From the NCBI RefSeq assembly GCF_000003815.2, contig NC_049984.1, positions 9,612,440-9,676,439 of the forward strand: DNA of 64,000 bases, given 5' to 3'. Source of the stretch: Branchiostoma floridae (lineage: Eukaryota > Chordata > Leptocardii > Amphioxiformes > Branchiostomatidae). A program made the position numbers and the translations under genes. Of the stretch, positions 12,582-24,461 are shown one piece after another; the stretch's first letter is position 1, and each line of letters begins with the position of its first letter. Below the pieces are notes generated by a model, which worked only from the letters and a program-made list of their open reading frames with translations, was not told the origin of the DNA and made no database searches.

Positions 12582-14478
12582 ATGTGTGGGTGGCACACGA
12601 GAGTCAGGCACACTTTAAAAGAGCTACCTGCAACAAAGTCTGTAGCGTTGTTGGTAACAGGTCTTCTCTCCGTGATGGCGAATAACAGTAGCCATGTTGA
12701 CGTGAACGAATCGCACATCTTTGAAAACGGATCCTTTTCATTTCATTTTGATAACACGTGGGACCATAGTCTTCCTGTCGTCATCGCACTTTGTTTCTTA
12801 GGACTGTCAGGAGCGGCAGGGAACGCGATTGTTGCCATTGTCGGACTCAAGAGGCAAGAAAAGACGTCGGCTCGATGTTATATCATATCGTTATCGCTGG
12901 TTGACTTTGTGGTTTGTACCGTGGTTATCCCGCTAGAGATCTACAATCTAACCAATCAGTTCAGCTTTTATAACGACGGACTGTGTAAAACGTACATTTG
13001 GCTGTCAGACTTCACCATGTACGCGTCCTTCCTCATCCATGTAGCAGTGGCTGCGGATAGGTACTGGGTCATGAAAACTGTCCACAACACGCAAGCTCAG
13101 ATGTACCAGCATTTCTTCAGCAAGACGGTAACATTTAGTCACGTGAGCATTTTGATAATCGTTGTGGCCTCAGGCTTGATCAGTATTCTTGGCTGCGTTG
13201 GGTACGAATCGGTTCCACTTCTGCTCGGGACAGACTTGTATGCATGTACAAATACCCGCTTTATCGACTTGGGTTATGCTTCGTCGTGGATCAGGACTTG
13301 TCTGTCCTTCTCTTCTATTCTTGTCATGTGTATTTTGTACGTAGCGTTGTTCTGTGGACTTGCTAGAAGGGTGGGTGTTGCCTGGCCACCTCAAGTGGTC
13401 TCCGTTCAAGTGAGGCCGGTATCCCGTCTCGAAGACTCTAGCCAGACAATGGGCAGAGGTACAGAGACTAGCATGAACTCATCTCAACGACAACATACGG
13501 GTGGTGAAACGGATTTCGAGATTCCCAGTGTCGACGCAGGTGTTGAAACAATCGATCCTGGAGCAGGCCGTCGGAGAGGTAAGACATTCTTTGGCGCCAG
13601 ATACAATTAACACGTGGAAGTGAACTCTCCAGTTGAGACCAACAAGCCCGTATCTTGACTCGTAACAACTTGAATAGCATGTTAGTGTACACTAGCAGTT
13701 AGGAGAATTACATGATCTTATATATTCAACTAAAGCCAAAACACAATAATACCTTTGTATGGTCTGTAGTGGAAAAATGATTATTTAGAAAAAAAATCAG
13801 ACTATAACGTTAGTTGTGTTGTCGTGATTTGATTTGTGGAGTTCTACAGTGTCATTCTCACAGCATGATTACGCGAAGATATTCAAGAGTCAACAACACT
13901 GTACATTGTGTTAACTTTTCTTTCAATTGTATAGCCTAGAACATAGTTGTCCTTATTTAATGTATTATAATATCAATTTGCCTTACATTGTACCGCGACA
14001 ACTGTTGCGCAATAAACTTTGACTTGTCTTGACAACATGTGGTGTGATGATATTACAATGTTCCTCCTTTGTAGGTGCTGCTGCTCGGCATGAAGCTGTC
14101 ACAACCGAGGGGCGTGCCCAGCAGAGACAGTCGGGACATCGCACACTGGGCATCGTGCATCGTACAGCACAGCATGCCCGACTCAGCAGCAGGAATGTCA
14201 CCATCAAAAAGGTGTATCGTAGCGCCAAGCTGTTGGCTCTGATAACGGCTGTGTTTGTGCTCACCTGGCTGCCGGAGTGGGTGCTGCATCTGTTGCTACA
14301 GGTCGACATCAATCTGTACCACCGCCTGATGGCCGCCAATCAGTTCGACTTCGCCGAAGGCGCCCTGTGTCTGCGCTTTATAAACAACGCAGTGAATCCG
14401 ATCATCTTTCTCTTTCTCAACAGTGAGTTTAGGCAAGATTGTAAGCGGTTGGTCTGCTGTGTTAGAAGGAGTAGATAA
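12582..14478 (+). CDS. Class A (rhodopsin-type) G protein-coupled receptor
   Basis: Two coding exons, 12582-13578 and 14075-14478 (466 aa from the first ATG; 435 aa from an alternative ATG at 12675). Seven helices are visible: TM1 with GNAIV, TM2 with SLVD, TM3 preceded by Cys and ending ADRYW (intact DRY), TM4, TM5, TM6 with FVLTWLP, and TM7 NPIIF (NPxxY variant). The extracellular N-terminus has Asn-glycosylation sequons (NNSS, NES, NGS). Extracellular loop 2 has a Cys partner (ACTNTR). Intracellular loop 3 is long (about 110 residues, Ser/Arg-rich) and is where the intron splits a Gly codon. Intron retention would give a truncated five-helix protein ending in frame at 13610. The TM4 Trp and the TM6 Cys of CWxP are not seen. 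Ligand unknown; a peptide or amine receptor-like orphan is possible. Confidence 0.88.
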
Positions 14479-16003
14479 GGCATCCATTTTCTATTAAAGA
14501 ACAGGAACACGCAGTCGCTACAGTCGCTAATCATATTTGGCCTCAGTTGCTTATAGCATGTCGCAAAAGCGGGGTCAAGTGTGCAAACATAACTTTCACT
14601 GTGCTTACTTTATCAATGTCCAAGCATATACCGCTCAAGTCCAAAAGGATAATGCTCTACTTCAAGGCTACTCTCAATGCTGTGGTTATTTGAAATGGCA
14701 ACAGATGGAAAAGTGATCGAAATTTGCCATATTGTCTTTTAAATGCCTGTTTTCTGCGTCAACTAGACACACATATATATACCACTCGCCAAGCGCCTGA
14801 TATATTGAGGTGTTCTGAATTGAATTCAGCAGATCGGCAACATCTAGGCGACGCAACTTTATTGATTTTAAGATCTCGTAAAATAAACAGAAGAAATATT
14901 TTGTCAAACACATACTTCATGGCATGCCAGCGTTGTTATTATTGAAAAGAAATGTCTATATGAGCAAATGTATCTAAAATCTCTGTCAATCATGCTGGAC
15001 AGGAACATATGGAGACGCTGGTGTCACCTTTCCGAGGATGAACTGAACTGAACTGAATCTGTCAATATGCTCGTGATAATTTGTCATTGAAAGTCGTTCC
15101 CCTCTTTATCTGGGTACATTAAGTGAGATTTTAGAGCACATTTACTTGTCAACCACAAATATTAATCAAATATTGGGACGTGTCAGTCCAAAACATGATC
15201 CTTACTATTCTAAAATGTACAGTTTGAACGACACTTGTGATTAGCTAGGTCTTTTCTGTTCGAAAATGGCATTTCACATTGTAGCGGTACGTACATATAC
15301 ATTATACATGTACCGAATGGCTTAACAATGATAATCAGATAAAGTTAATTCTCTCCGTTGCTATAAAAGATGTCCAGTCAAAGACGTTTCGGGACTTTGC
15401 ATTGCGTATACGCTAACTTCTTACTTTATCGCTTCCCAAACTGTTTACTAAACACTTGTATGTCATGCCTAACATCCATGTTAACTTGGTAAGGTTAGCA
15501 ACCTCCAGTCTTCAGCATGCCCTAGGCCAGTCTGCAACGTAAGCCGCGCTATTCATACCTACAATGTGTGAAAGGCATTCCGCCCCAAGCGGGGTATTAT
15601 ATCGATCCGATGCTGCCATACTTCTATCGTCTATTGTTCGTGAAACCGGAGCTCTCCTCTTTGCCGTTCTGGTAACACAACACCATGGACATGTTTGGAT
15701 GTATAGCCGACTGCGTGTAGTGGGGGGTACCGGGGCAAGCCGTGACGCTAGCTTAGACATTTATCCACGTTACAAGTGTTCACGATCTGAGGTTTAGGTT
15801 AGGTACTGTGCATAGAGGTATTTTAACAGGTAGGGGACGCCTTTCATCCGTCATACATTCGTTGCTCAATGTATTTCATATGTTAACGTGTACATTCGTG
15901 TAATATTGCCATTCGAAATTTTACGAGCGAAATCTCAGTACATACCAGTGCGTATTTTCTAGCTAAATGACGAGAATTTCATATCACTCTCTGCCATCAT
16001 CGA
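14479..16003. other. Spacer between GPCR and formin
   Basis: No confident exon. There is a short repeat tail (GAACTGAACTGAACTGAAT, about 15040-15058) typical of retroposon 3' ends, preceded by TTTCCGAGGAT. The GC-richer patch at 15560-15760 is open on both strands but shows no domain; it could hold formin 5' UTR sequence. Confidence 0.4.
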
Positions 16004-19000
16004 ATGCTACAATTCAGCATGCTTGGAAAAGTCGAATATAGCCAAGGGAATCCACAACGAGCAGCGCAAGTGTGTCAACAAATCAGATCAATGGTAAGAT
16101 TTGTTTTTCTAAATGCGATATATGTTTTCCTTATCCATCACAATTGTGCTGATAAGTATGGAGATAAAATTGGTTTCTGTTTGCATTCTACGTCGTACTT
16201 CAAACGTTGAAAACGTCTGGCGAAATGTCTGGTGATAGGTATCCTCTCTTCATATAAGCTTGCCTTTAGAACCATATTTCTAGCCATAACCATAGCTGTA
16301 CATTATGTATGCCATGGATAATTTAGTGTCCTTTAATACAAACCCACATGGCAACAGGCCCTAGAATGTACGGTTCACTATACGTTAGAAAAATGCGAAG
16401 AACAGGATAGTCGCTGTGGAGGTCAGGTTTAAAACATGTCTTCTTTACCCCTCTCCCTCGCAACACGCCGGGAGACGCGTTGTCACTCAACCATGGGTAA
16501 GTGGTTTCAGGATATATAATAGGCAAGCTGTATAAGCTTTACAAACGGCGTTGCCACCTAATCCTCCTGATAAGATCTCGTTTAAGACTGTCAAGAGCGA
16601 TCTCACAACTTGTGTGTTTAAAACACCGTATGATGTACTGATATTTGTACACTTCAGAGATCAAACAGTCTCCACAAACATCGATTTCTGCTTATTGGAT
16701 CACCCGATATGTCGTAGTGGAAAGGAATTATGTGGTAACCTCTGTAATGCACTGTGTGCTGAGTCTATCTGAGACTAAACAAGTCTGGGCCGTACTGGAA
16801 GCACATGAGCCTACAGGCATTATGTATGCCGACATCCGATTTTGACTAGATTACTGATCATTTATCTTTACTACCACGATAACAAGAAAGTGAAATTCCC
16901 TACTTCTCGATACTATTCGTCCACTTACTGAAATTTGGTCTGCCCTATATAAACTACTAGTACTGTCAGGGAGGGGGGGGGGGGGTTCAGAGATTACTAC
17001 CAGGGAAGACTTGACTTGGTTGTCAGAGATCATACAATGCATGACATGCTGCGTGGTCTGTCATGTTTATTTTTTGCCACAAAACTGAAATTATGAATCT
17101 TATTCTAGATGTTATAATGCGATGTAAACGTCTTCTAGCTTATATGGGACATGTCGTCACATCAGAAAGGAAAGTTCAGACAAAACCGAAAGATTGAATA
17201 TGGTCATAGACATAGATATAGCTTTCTTTCTATTGCTTTATCTTCAAATGAGTCAGTCATTCTTTGATGTGCCTTTCAGGATACTATTTATGTCAGTAGA
17301 AACAACGCTACATCACATTTAGACGGTTCGCAAGTGAAACCACCTTCTACAGAACTTCTAAACGACTACACACCCCAAAGTACTTCACCTCAAAATCGCG
17401 GTCATCTTGGTGAACAAGACCAGTTCAAAAGGCGAAACGATGTCCTGCATTCTTTTGATGAAATGGCGTTAACTCCAGACGCCTTTGGTGATGGGCAAAG
17501 TGCTAATCAAGCCATTAACTCAGTAACCCACCACACTCTAAACGGTCCTCACGAACGGTTGACTGATTATGTCACAGTGACATCAAGGCTTCAGGGAGAG
17601 AATGATTCTCCAGCGTTATCGAACACTTCACAGACGCCCAGAAGAGGTGGTAGAAATGCATTATTTGTTATGGACGCAACCTCAAATCCGTTTAGTTTAC
17701 CTCTACTTACGCCCAGCAGGAACAGGCAATCGTCCACAGTCCCTGACAGCGGCAAAACCCACATGGCCAAAACGGCGACTTCTGTGCCAACCACAGCAGC
17801 TTCTACTGTCAGTCAAGACGACACAGCCGAAATGGACGCACATTCAAAGTCAGGGGATATTCCTCCGAACAAACTACCCGATGCCTTTTGCCTTCAATCG
17901 CCTCAGAAATGCAATATCTCGAACGATACGACCGTGGAATCGGTAGATTTTGTAAAAGTTGACAAATGCCCAGACTTTGGTGCACGCTATCCAGATGTAG
18001 AGTTTTCTTGTTCAGACCATATCGATCTTGAAAGCAGGTCTGAAAAAGCATGTTCGCTGACGGAAGGGCATGACACCATATCTCAAATAGCCAACAATAC
18101 AGCTGTAACTGTCGTGCCCCCACCACCGGCCCCTCCCCCTCCGCCGAATGGGTATTCTAGCTTCAGTAACGTATTCTCGCCGTCAAAACCACTGATTCGC
18201 CCAACGTTAAAGATGAGACCGCTCTTTTGGAAGAAGATTGTCTTGGAAGGAACATGTGAAGGTAAGAAATGTTCCCACCAATTCGACTGTGAAAGAATAG
18301 CTCATGTGAGTAAACTTGCACGTCACGCTTAACAAGTCTATTTTGATCTAACTATAATGCGAATTTTGTTTATCTAATTTGAGCAATGTCTTTTATCTGT
18401 AATTTACAACTACACGGTGTAGCATATTCATGTACGCTATCATGTCCAAGTCCACGTGACGTTTTTCTAGCAATTTCGCCATGTAATGTATATGGCGATA
18501 TATATTCAATTTGATTACATCTTAAAAAGTTCACTCATTGGAATTCTGACTGCCATTTGTACAACAGATACGAAACCTGAAAACTTCTGGTCCACATCCA
18601 AGGAACCTTCCATCGATGCAGATGAGCTGGAGAGGTACGATAATTTTCCATTCATCTCAAGATTATAGAATTAATCTACATGCATTTCTGATTTGAGGTA
18701 ATAAGCATTTGCCTCATGGCATCAAAATGAGGGAAATCTGGATTTCAATGATTGATAATAAATATAAATTCATTTCAATTTGAAAGATCAAGATTTCAAA
18801 TCGAAATATCAATGAATGAAGACAGTAAAGGGGAGTATGAATGCGTGTATCTATTATCTTATTTTCCGTCACCATTGCCACTCCCTAAGGTTATTCGGAG
18901 TGAGTGCGTCCCTTGACTCTGAAGCGGTGCAGTTCTCAAAAGCACCAAAGCACGGCAAGGGGAAACAGGTCAGTGTTAGTTTACAAGACTCGTCAATTCC

Positions 19001-22000
19001 ATTATTGGATGAAAAAAGAGACTCTTTTCCCACTTTCCTTACTTTATTACTATCGACGTTTAGCTGTCTTCTTGCTTAAGGCAATTCTGACTAGTTCACC
19101 GTGATTTTACTGCAGCTATACGAGTGATCGTAGGCAAAAAACAGGTGTTTAGCAAAACATTGATTTACATATTAACCAGTAATTTGATCCGCTAACTTAA
19201 ATATTAATTTTCAATCCAATCTACTGACGTCCTGGTAGGCACGCACCAGCCGTCGAATACCCCGAATATAAACAATAACAGCGATCGCTCACATAGTCAG
19301 GGTACTTGCCACTATGGTATAGTTGTTGCTGCTAAAAGAATGCGCCCACAAAGGGTTGTGAAAAAGAGTCTCTTTATTCTGTGACGTACCGACCTGATGA
19401 AATTTTCAAGGATCGATTATTGGATGCTGGAAATTCTTAATCAATATTACCCTGCATCTAACAGTAAAGTTGATCACATATATGTACTGCCAATTTTTAC
19501 AGGTGGGAAAGGTGTTAGACGACAAGCGATCACGTGATGTAGCGATCAAGATCAGCCGTCTGCAGATGTCCATGGAGGAAGTACAAGAAGCTATTTACAA
19601 AATGGACGCCAAGAAACTGGGGCTAGACAGGTGAGATAATGGAAAAGGATATGAACGATACACATATTTATTGTTTCATTTAGCTCATTGTGGTAATGAT
19701 ACAATAGCAATATCAACGTAACACTGTAGCGTTCAAAGTCTCTCTGACGCAAACATTGGCATAAAACATGTTATATTTTCCATACGTTTGACTGACATTG
19801 ACCGTATGATATCACAATGACAGGCTGCAGGGACTGTATGACATGCGGGCCACGGAGAAAGAACTGTCAGAGATCAAACGGTTCAAGCAAGAGAACAAAC
19901 ATGGTAAGTACAAATGTATCTATTCCCACTCCCAAGTACAAGATGATGGTCCACAAAGCTTATGGTCTTAATTTAGTTTTGTTGTTACAATGACGCTTAA
20001 CTGCAAACTGCCATGGGTATGCAATCATTTCAAACTTTTATTACAGATAACAAACCATCATAAGCAGGGGAAGAAAGCAATGTGTTTCACACCCTGAATT
20101 ATAGTAGTTTGTCACAAATTTTCAACCAATTAAAAATATACCACAAACACATTGATGAAGCAAGGAAATATGCAATAGTGGCCAAAACTTTTACATTGAC
20201 TTGTTGTTAAGTTCAATTGGCACGGTGTACGAAGAAGTTCTGTGATGTGATCAAATGGTAAAACACTTTCCAAAGTATTATTTCCCTTCCAGTTGTCCTG
20301 GACAAACCGGAGGAGTTTCTGCTCCAGCTTGCCGAGGTTCACAGTCTTCAGGACAGACTGGAGTGTTGGATATTTACCGAACGCTTCACGGAGACAATGT
20401 TCAACCTGCACCAACAGATGAACTCTCTCATGTCGGCGTGCTCGGAGCTAAGGCATAGGTACGTACGCATGTACTGAGTATTCAGTAGGCTGGAACAGCC
20501 TTGGACTACATAGTGGTAGCCTAGCACCATCCACTCTAGGGTTTGGTATATAGCCTCTACCAGTTTCCACAAATCGTTCAGTGGTCATATAGTAGAAATT
20601 GGACAAATAGAGGGAATAGTGTGCTAGGGAATTCGGCCGGTCAGAGGAGTCGGTTTCGTGGGTCGTGTACTGACTTCTCTGGCCGGCCGACTCCCCTAGC
20701 ACACAATTTCCTCTATTGTCCAATTCTACGGTTCTAGGAGCCTGGTAGAGTCTTCACGGCTGCAGGATAACACTCCTACTACCCAGGGATATCCAGGGCG
20801 GCTCACGATAGCCTGACCGCCGGTACTATGCTAGACTACATATATAGTGCACTTTTCAAATAAGCTTTACTAGTGAAAATGAGAAGCTAAGATTCCATGT
20901 GTTCTTCAGCGAGCATCTGCATGCCGTCCTGCGGCTGGTGCTGGCTGCAGGGAACTACATGAATGGCTGCACACCGCGAGGCCAGGCGGACGGATACAAG
21001 CTGGATATCCTCACCAAGCTGAGGGACGTCAGGACAAAGGTAACGTGGAAATGTCTCAATAGCACCATAAACATACGATTTCATGGAAAATGCCCAATTG
21101 TGTGCAAGTAAAAAAAGATCAACCCTACATCTACTTGGTTTTTGGACCAGGTCAATAACCTGATTATACTATATATAGACTCGCCCTATGGTAGTGTTTG
21201 CGAAGAGTCATCCTCCATCTACTTTATTTTTTGGACAAGGTCAGTAACATGATTATATACCGTTAGGCTCGCCATAGTTTTGTGTGCGAGTAGCGATATG
21301 TAGTCAAAAATACAGCCAGGTTTTGTAATCGCAAACCTGTAATTGATCATATCTATAGAGCTAATATGATTATACAGTTCTAATCTCTGTTTGGTTCACT
21401 GCAATTCTAAGCTCTAATTGGATCCTACCAAATGACGACTAGTCTCTACCAGCGGAAATTAAATACTCGCATGATAATTATTATTGTGCCTCTTCCTTCT
21501 ACCCAGGATAAGAGTGGTAACCTGCTACAGTACATAGTGCGGCAGTACTGCCGGCGGAGTGAGGACTGCTGTGATCCGGACGGACACCAGTTCAGGTTGC
21601 CGGCATCAGAACTGATGAAGACAGCCCGACAGGTAGGTTATTACTCAATGTGAGGGACACAACACAAAGGATAAACAAACAAAAGAAATAACCGGAATAT
21701 ATAATAATTTTTTATTCATACGACGTATCATCAATAAAAAATTTGCACGTGTCCTTTTTGACGTTTCCCTAAAACATCACAAGGTGAAACAAGGATGTAA
21801 GAATTCCCTTAGATCAAGGAGGTTAACCTCCTTGCTTAGATGTTGCTAAAACTAGGCTGAAAGTGCCTCATCATCATTACATTTATGTGGGCTAACATAC
21901 TGTTACTTTCTCTTCCTCTAGGCATGTCTAAAAGACAGCAGGAAATCAGTACATAGTATGGGCGAGGGTCTGAAAAGAGTGAAGGGACTGGTAAGAAATT

Positions 22001-24062
22001 CCACTTTTCGTCCACCTTATGTCTGTGGTATTTTCACTTCATTGTTGTTATTGTATTCTGCTCAACAAAAGTGGTTACTAGTAATGGTATTTGTAAACGC
22101 ATATTGTCTTCTTGTGGCAGATTTCCTGGTTTTCTGTAAAACGTAATTAAGGAGTAGACTTGGTTAAAATCGGCTGCAACGTTTTCCGCTATTTTGATTG
22201 CAGGTTCAAACGGTACTGGAGGGAAGTGAAGCCGCCATGGTGACGTCGTTTCGCTGCAAGATGAAGCCGTTCTTATTTCACGGTAAACAACACTTATCAA
22301 ATCTTACCAAGAATGCAGTGACAGCCATCTTTCGTCGTAGACATATGTGAAATAGTTGGGTCTTTTTTTCGTATCACAGTTGGTGTAAGTTCATGCCAGA
22401 GTCCAAGTTAGTGACCATGAATTGTAATCCTTATTTGTGGTGACGATTACAGCCGAACTTACACTGAAACGAGAAGTAAGGAAGCTGGCCGAAGTTGAAG
22501 ACACGTACAAGGAACTGCTTGTCTATTTCGACTGCAAGGAACCGGACATGGTGAGAACTACCGAAAATAGTTGAAACCATACGTTGTATAGACTGACCAT
22601 GATCTGAAGTCCTGACAGATCATTCATATCATTCCTTGAGATAACAAGGTTCGTACTCGTCGTCATGGCTCAGTTGGCTTATTGCATACAAAGAATGACA
22701 ATTTTGCATACAGGTACCAAAGGCAATGCGTTTTTGATTCTTTTTGATCACAAACATTTTTATTGATTGTCTAAGTCATCAATGTTGGCTCACTACAAAT
22801 ATCTGTCATTTCTTTAGGACGACCCTTCGACATTCTTCGAGTTATGGGAGCGGTTCTGTCTGGACTTCCATGATTGCTGGACGGTAGGGCCATTTTCTCT
22901 GTGCCATTGTCTCAATTTGGTACACCTACCGGCTGTCGGAAAGATATGATAAAACGTGACTCTACTTTTATCAATTTTATATCTTTTTTCTTACATATGT
23001 TGTAATCAAGACTGCTTAGATCTGTAGCCTCCCATGCAGTGTCTATGAGAGGTGCTGTTGAGTGCTCATCTCAGTTTTAGAAAAATCAAATTACAAGCTC
23101 TTAGAGCCTGATAAAAAAGGTAACTGTTTACTTAATCTGACTGTTCTTTTAACCTTCCCAGGAAGAGCAGAAGCGGCTTGCAAAGGAAATGTTCCAAAAT
23201 GTCGAGAATGACAAAAGAGTGAGTTGATATCTGTCTTCTTCAAGTCAGTCATGGTGTTGAACATACGTAATGACTGCCATGATAATTATATCAAGTGCAT
23301 ACACTAACTGATTTTTGCCGTTCTGTCACATAGCCACATTGGTAGATTATGTCTTTATTATGTGCATATACTGTGCACTCTAACATGAAGCGTTGCTGAA
23401 GACATAATGAAGAAATATTGATTACTGCATTTTACAATCTTTAGGCCAGACGAAACTCCACAACAACACGCGAGCTGACGGAATGTAGCAAGGGATCCCT
23501 CCTCAAGGCCCGGTTTTCCCGCCAAAACTCACTGACTGACTTACAGGACGGCGACGCAGCAAATACGTCCGAAAATGGCGTTTCAACAAAGCATGATGCA
23601 AACATTGTAAGAAGCCTTGACACCGCAAACGTATCTCCCAAGTTTATTGCATCAGCCAATATGCCTACCTTGGACGAACAGCCCCTGTTGGGAAGCACCA
23701 CGCGTACGGTGCACGGCAACACTGATGACGAAATGGACTTACCAAAGACCATTGATGAATGTAAAAATCAGCAAACAGGTTGTGAGATATCGCACAACTT
23801 GGGCTGCCCTGACGATAGTAGCTTAGTGTCGGCATCCTATGTATATTTGACAGACGAACCTTCTATTTTGGACGATAGAGAGGTCAGAAGAACTTCTTTT
23901 TCTCAACACAAAGCGTCAAACGATTCAGCAGACATGCATGACCAACACAATGAGAATTGGGGATACATGTACTATGAACAGGAACAGGGTCAGACCCATG
24001 TTAGCCCAGACCCTGCTGTAAAAGTGAAGTTTCAAGGAAGTACACTGGTGGTTTCTCTTTAG
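16004..24062 (+). CDS. Formin with FH1 and FH2 domains (FHDC1-like)
   Basis: Actin nucleator/elongator. Exons: 16004-16093 (tentative first), 17280-18261, 18568-18634, 18890-18968, 19503-19630, 19824-19903, 20293-20458, 20910-21039, 21507-21632, 21922-21990, 22204-22282, 22453-22550, 22818-22883, 23162-23218, 23445-24062; phases sum to 945 codons. Exon 2 gives about 260 low-complexity Ser/Thr/Asn-rich residues, then a short proline FH1 (two runs of 4-5 Pro) and the FH2 start MRPLFWKKI. The FH2 core follows with [14 protein letters not shown], the dimer/knob region, [11 protein letters not shown] and [16 protein letters not shown]. The last exon encodes an about 205-residue acidic/Ser-rich tail. 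No DAD, GBD or DID was recognised, so Rho-type autoinhibition is not evident. FHDC1 resemblance rests on FH1-FH2 layout and wording of the FH2 core. Exon 1 is supported only by phase and a good donor (ATG|GTAAGA). Confidence 0.88.
16973..16986 (+). repeat. Poly-G run
   Basis: GGGAGGGGGGGGGGGGG-type homopolymer in formin intron 1; a likely sequencing- and replication-slippage site. Confidence 0.8.
20480..20845. mobile_element. Foldback/MITE-like element in formin intron 7
   Basis: Central inverted repeat: TTGGACAAATAGAGGGAA and TGTGCTAGGG at about 20597-20628 pair with CCCTAGCACACA and TTCCTCTATTGTCCAA at about 20693-20724, around a GGCCGGCC-rich loop. Outer parts (CTCTACCAG versus CTGGTAGAG) extend the pairing. 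It lies wholly between exons ending at 20458 and starting at 20910. Confidence 0.7.
21110..21300 (+). repeat. Two-copy tandem duplication, about 110 bp
   Basis: CATCTACTTGGTTTTTGGAC..AGGTCAATAACCTGATTATA is followed by CATCTACTTTATTTTTTGGA..AGGTCAGTAACATGATTATA, each with a TCGCC..GTTTGCGAAG-like end. Intronic; no coding content. Confidence 0.6.
21815..21834. repeat. Perfect 20-bp AAGGAGGTTA palindrome
   Basis: CAAGGAGGTTAACCTCCTTG is its own reverse complement. It is one of several related hairpins in this window (31863-31901, 42974-43026, 41179-41212). Confidence 0.9.
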
Positions 24063-24248
24063 CCCAAAGTTAGAAACTAGTTATAAGTTTGGGTCTCTGT
24101 GATACGATATGGGGATACTTGTTAGATGCTGATTTGATTAAAAAAATCTCATGTATCACCAAAAAATGTGTCAATAGTTCCACCTTATAAGCAGTAACAA
24201 TTTTTTGTATTCTCCGTAGCATACGCGATGCTATGTATGGTGGGTATC

Positions 24249-24254
24249 ATTAAA
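24249..24254 (+). terminator. Candidate poly(A) signal ATTAAA of the formin
   Basis: ATTAAA 187 bp after the formin stop. The opposing esterase gene ends at 24462, so the two transcripts converge with about 400 bp between stop codons. Confidence 0.4.
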
Positions 24255-24395
24255 TGTCTAGTTGATGATTGACATGAACTTGTAGTTGTTGGATTATTTG
24301 GATATGTATTGCCTATGTCGTACAAATGTAAAAAATCCTATGACGGGACTTTATGGTCAAAGACAGAGACCAGGTGGAAAACTCTCAAAACCACC

Positions 24396-24401
24396 TTTAT
24401 T
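24396..24401 (-). terminator. Poly(A) signal AATAAA of the esterase (minus strand)
   Basis: TTTATT on the plus strand, i.e. AATAAA on the minus strand, 60 bp past the stop codon at 24462. It fits a short 3' UTR for the convergent esterase gene. Confidence 0.5.
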
Positions 24402-24461
24402 ATGAAGATGCGTTGTGGTACAATGTACCGTACATCACATCATCAGCTGGGTGGTGCATCC

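Noticed and set aside
15512-15797. Open frames on both strands in a GC-richer patch before the formin
   Set aside because: No domain, no matching splice phase to neighbouring exons.
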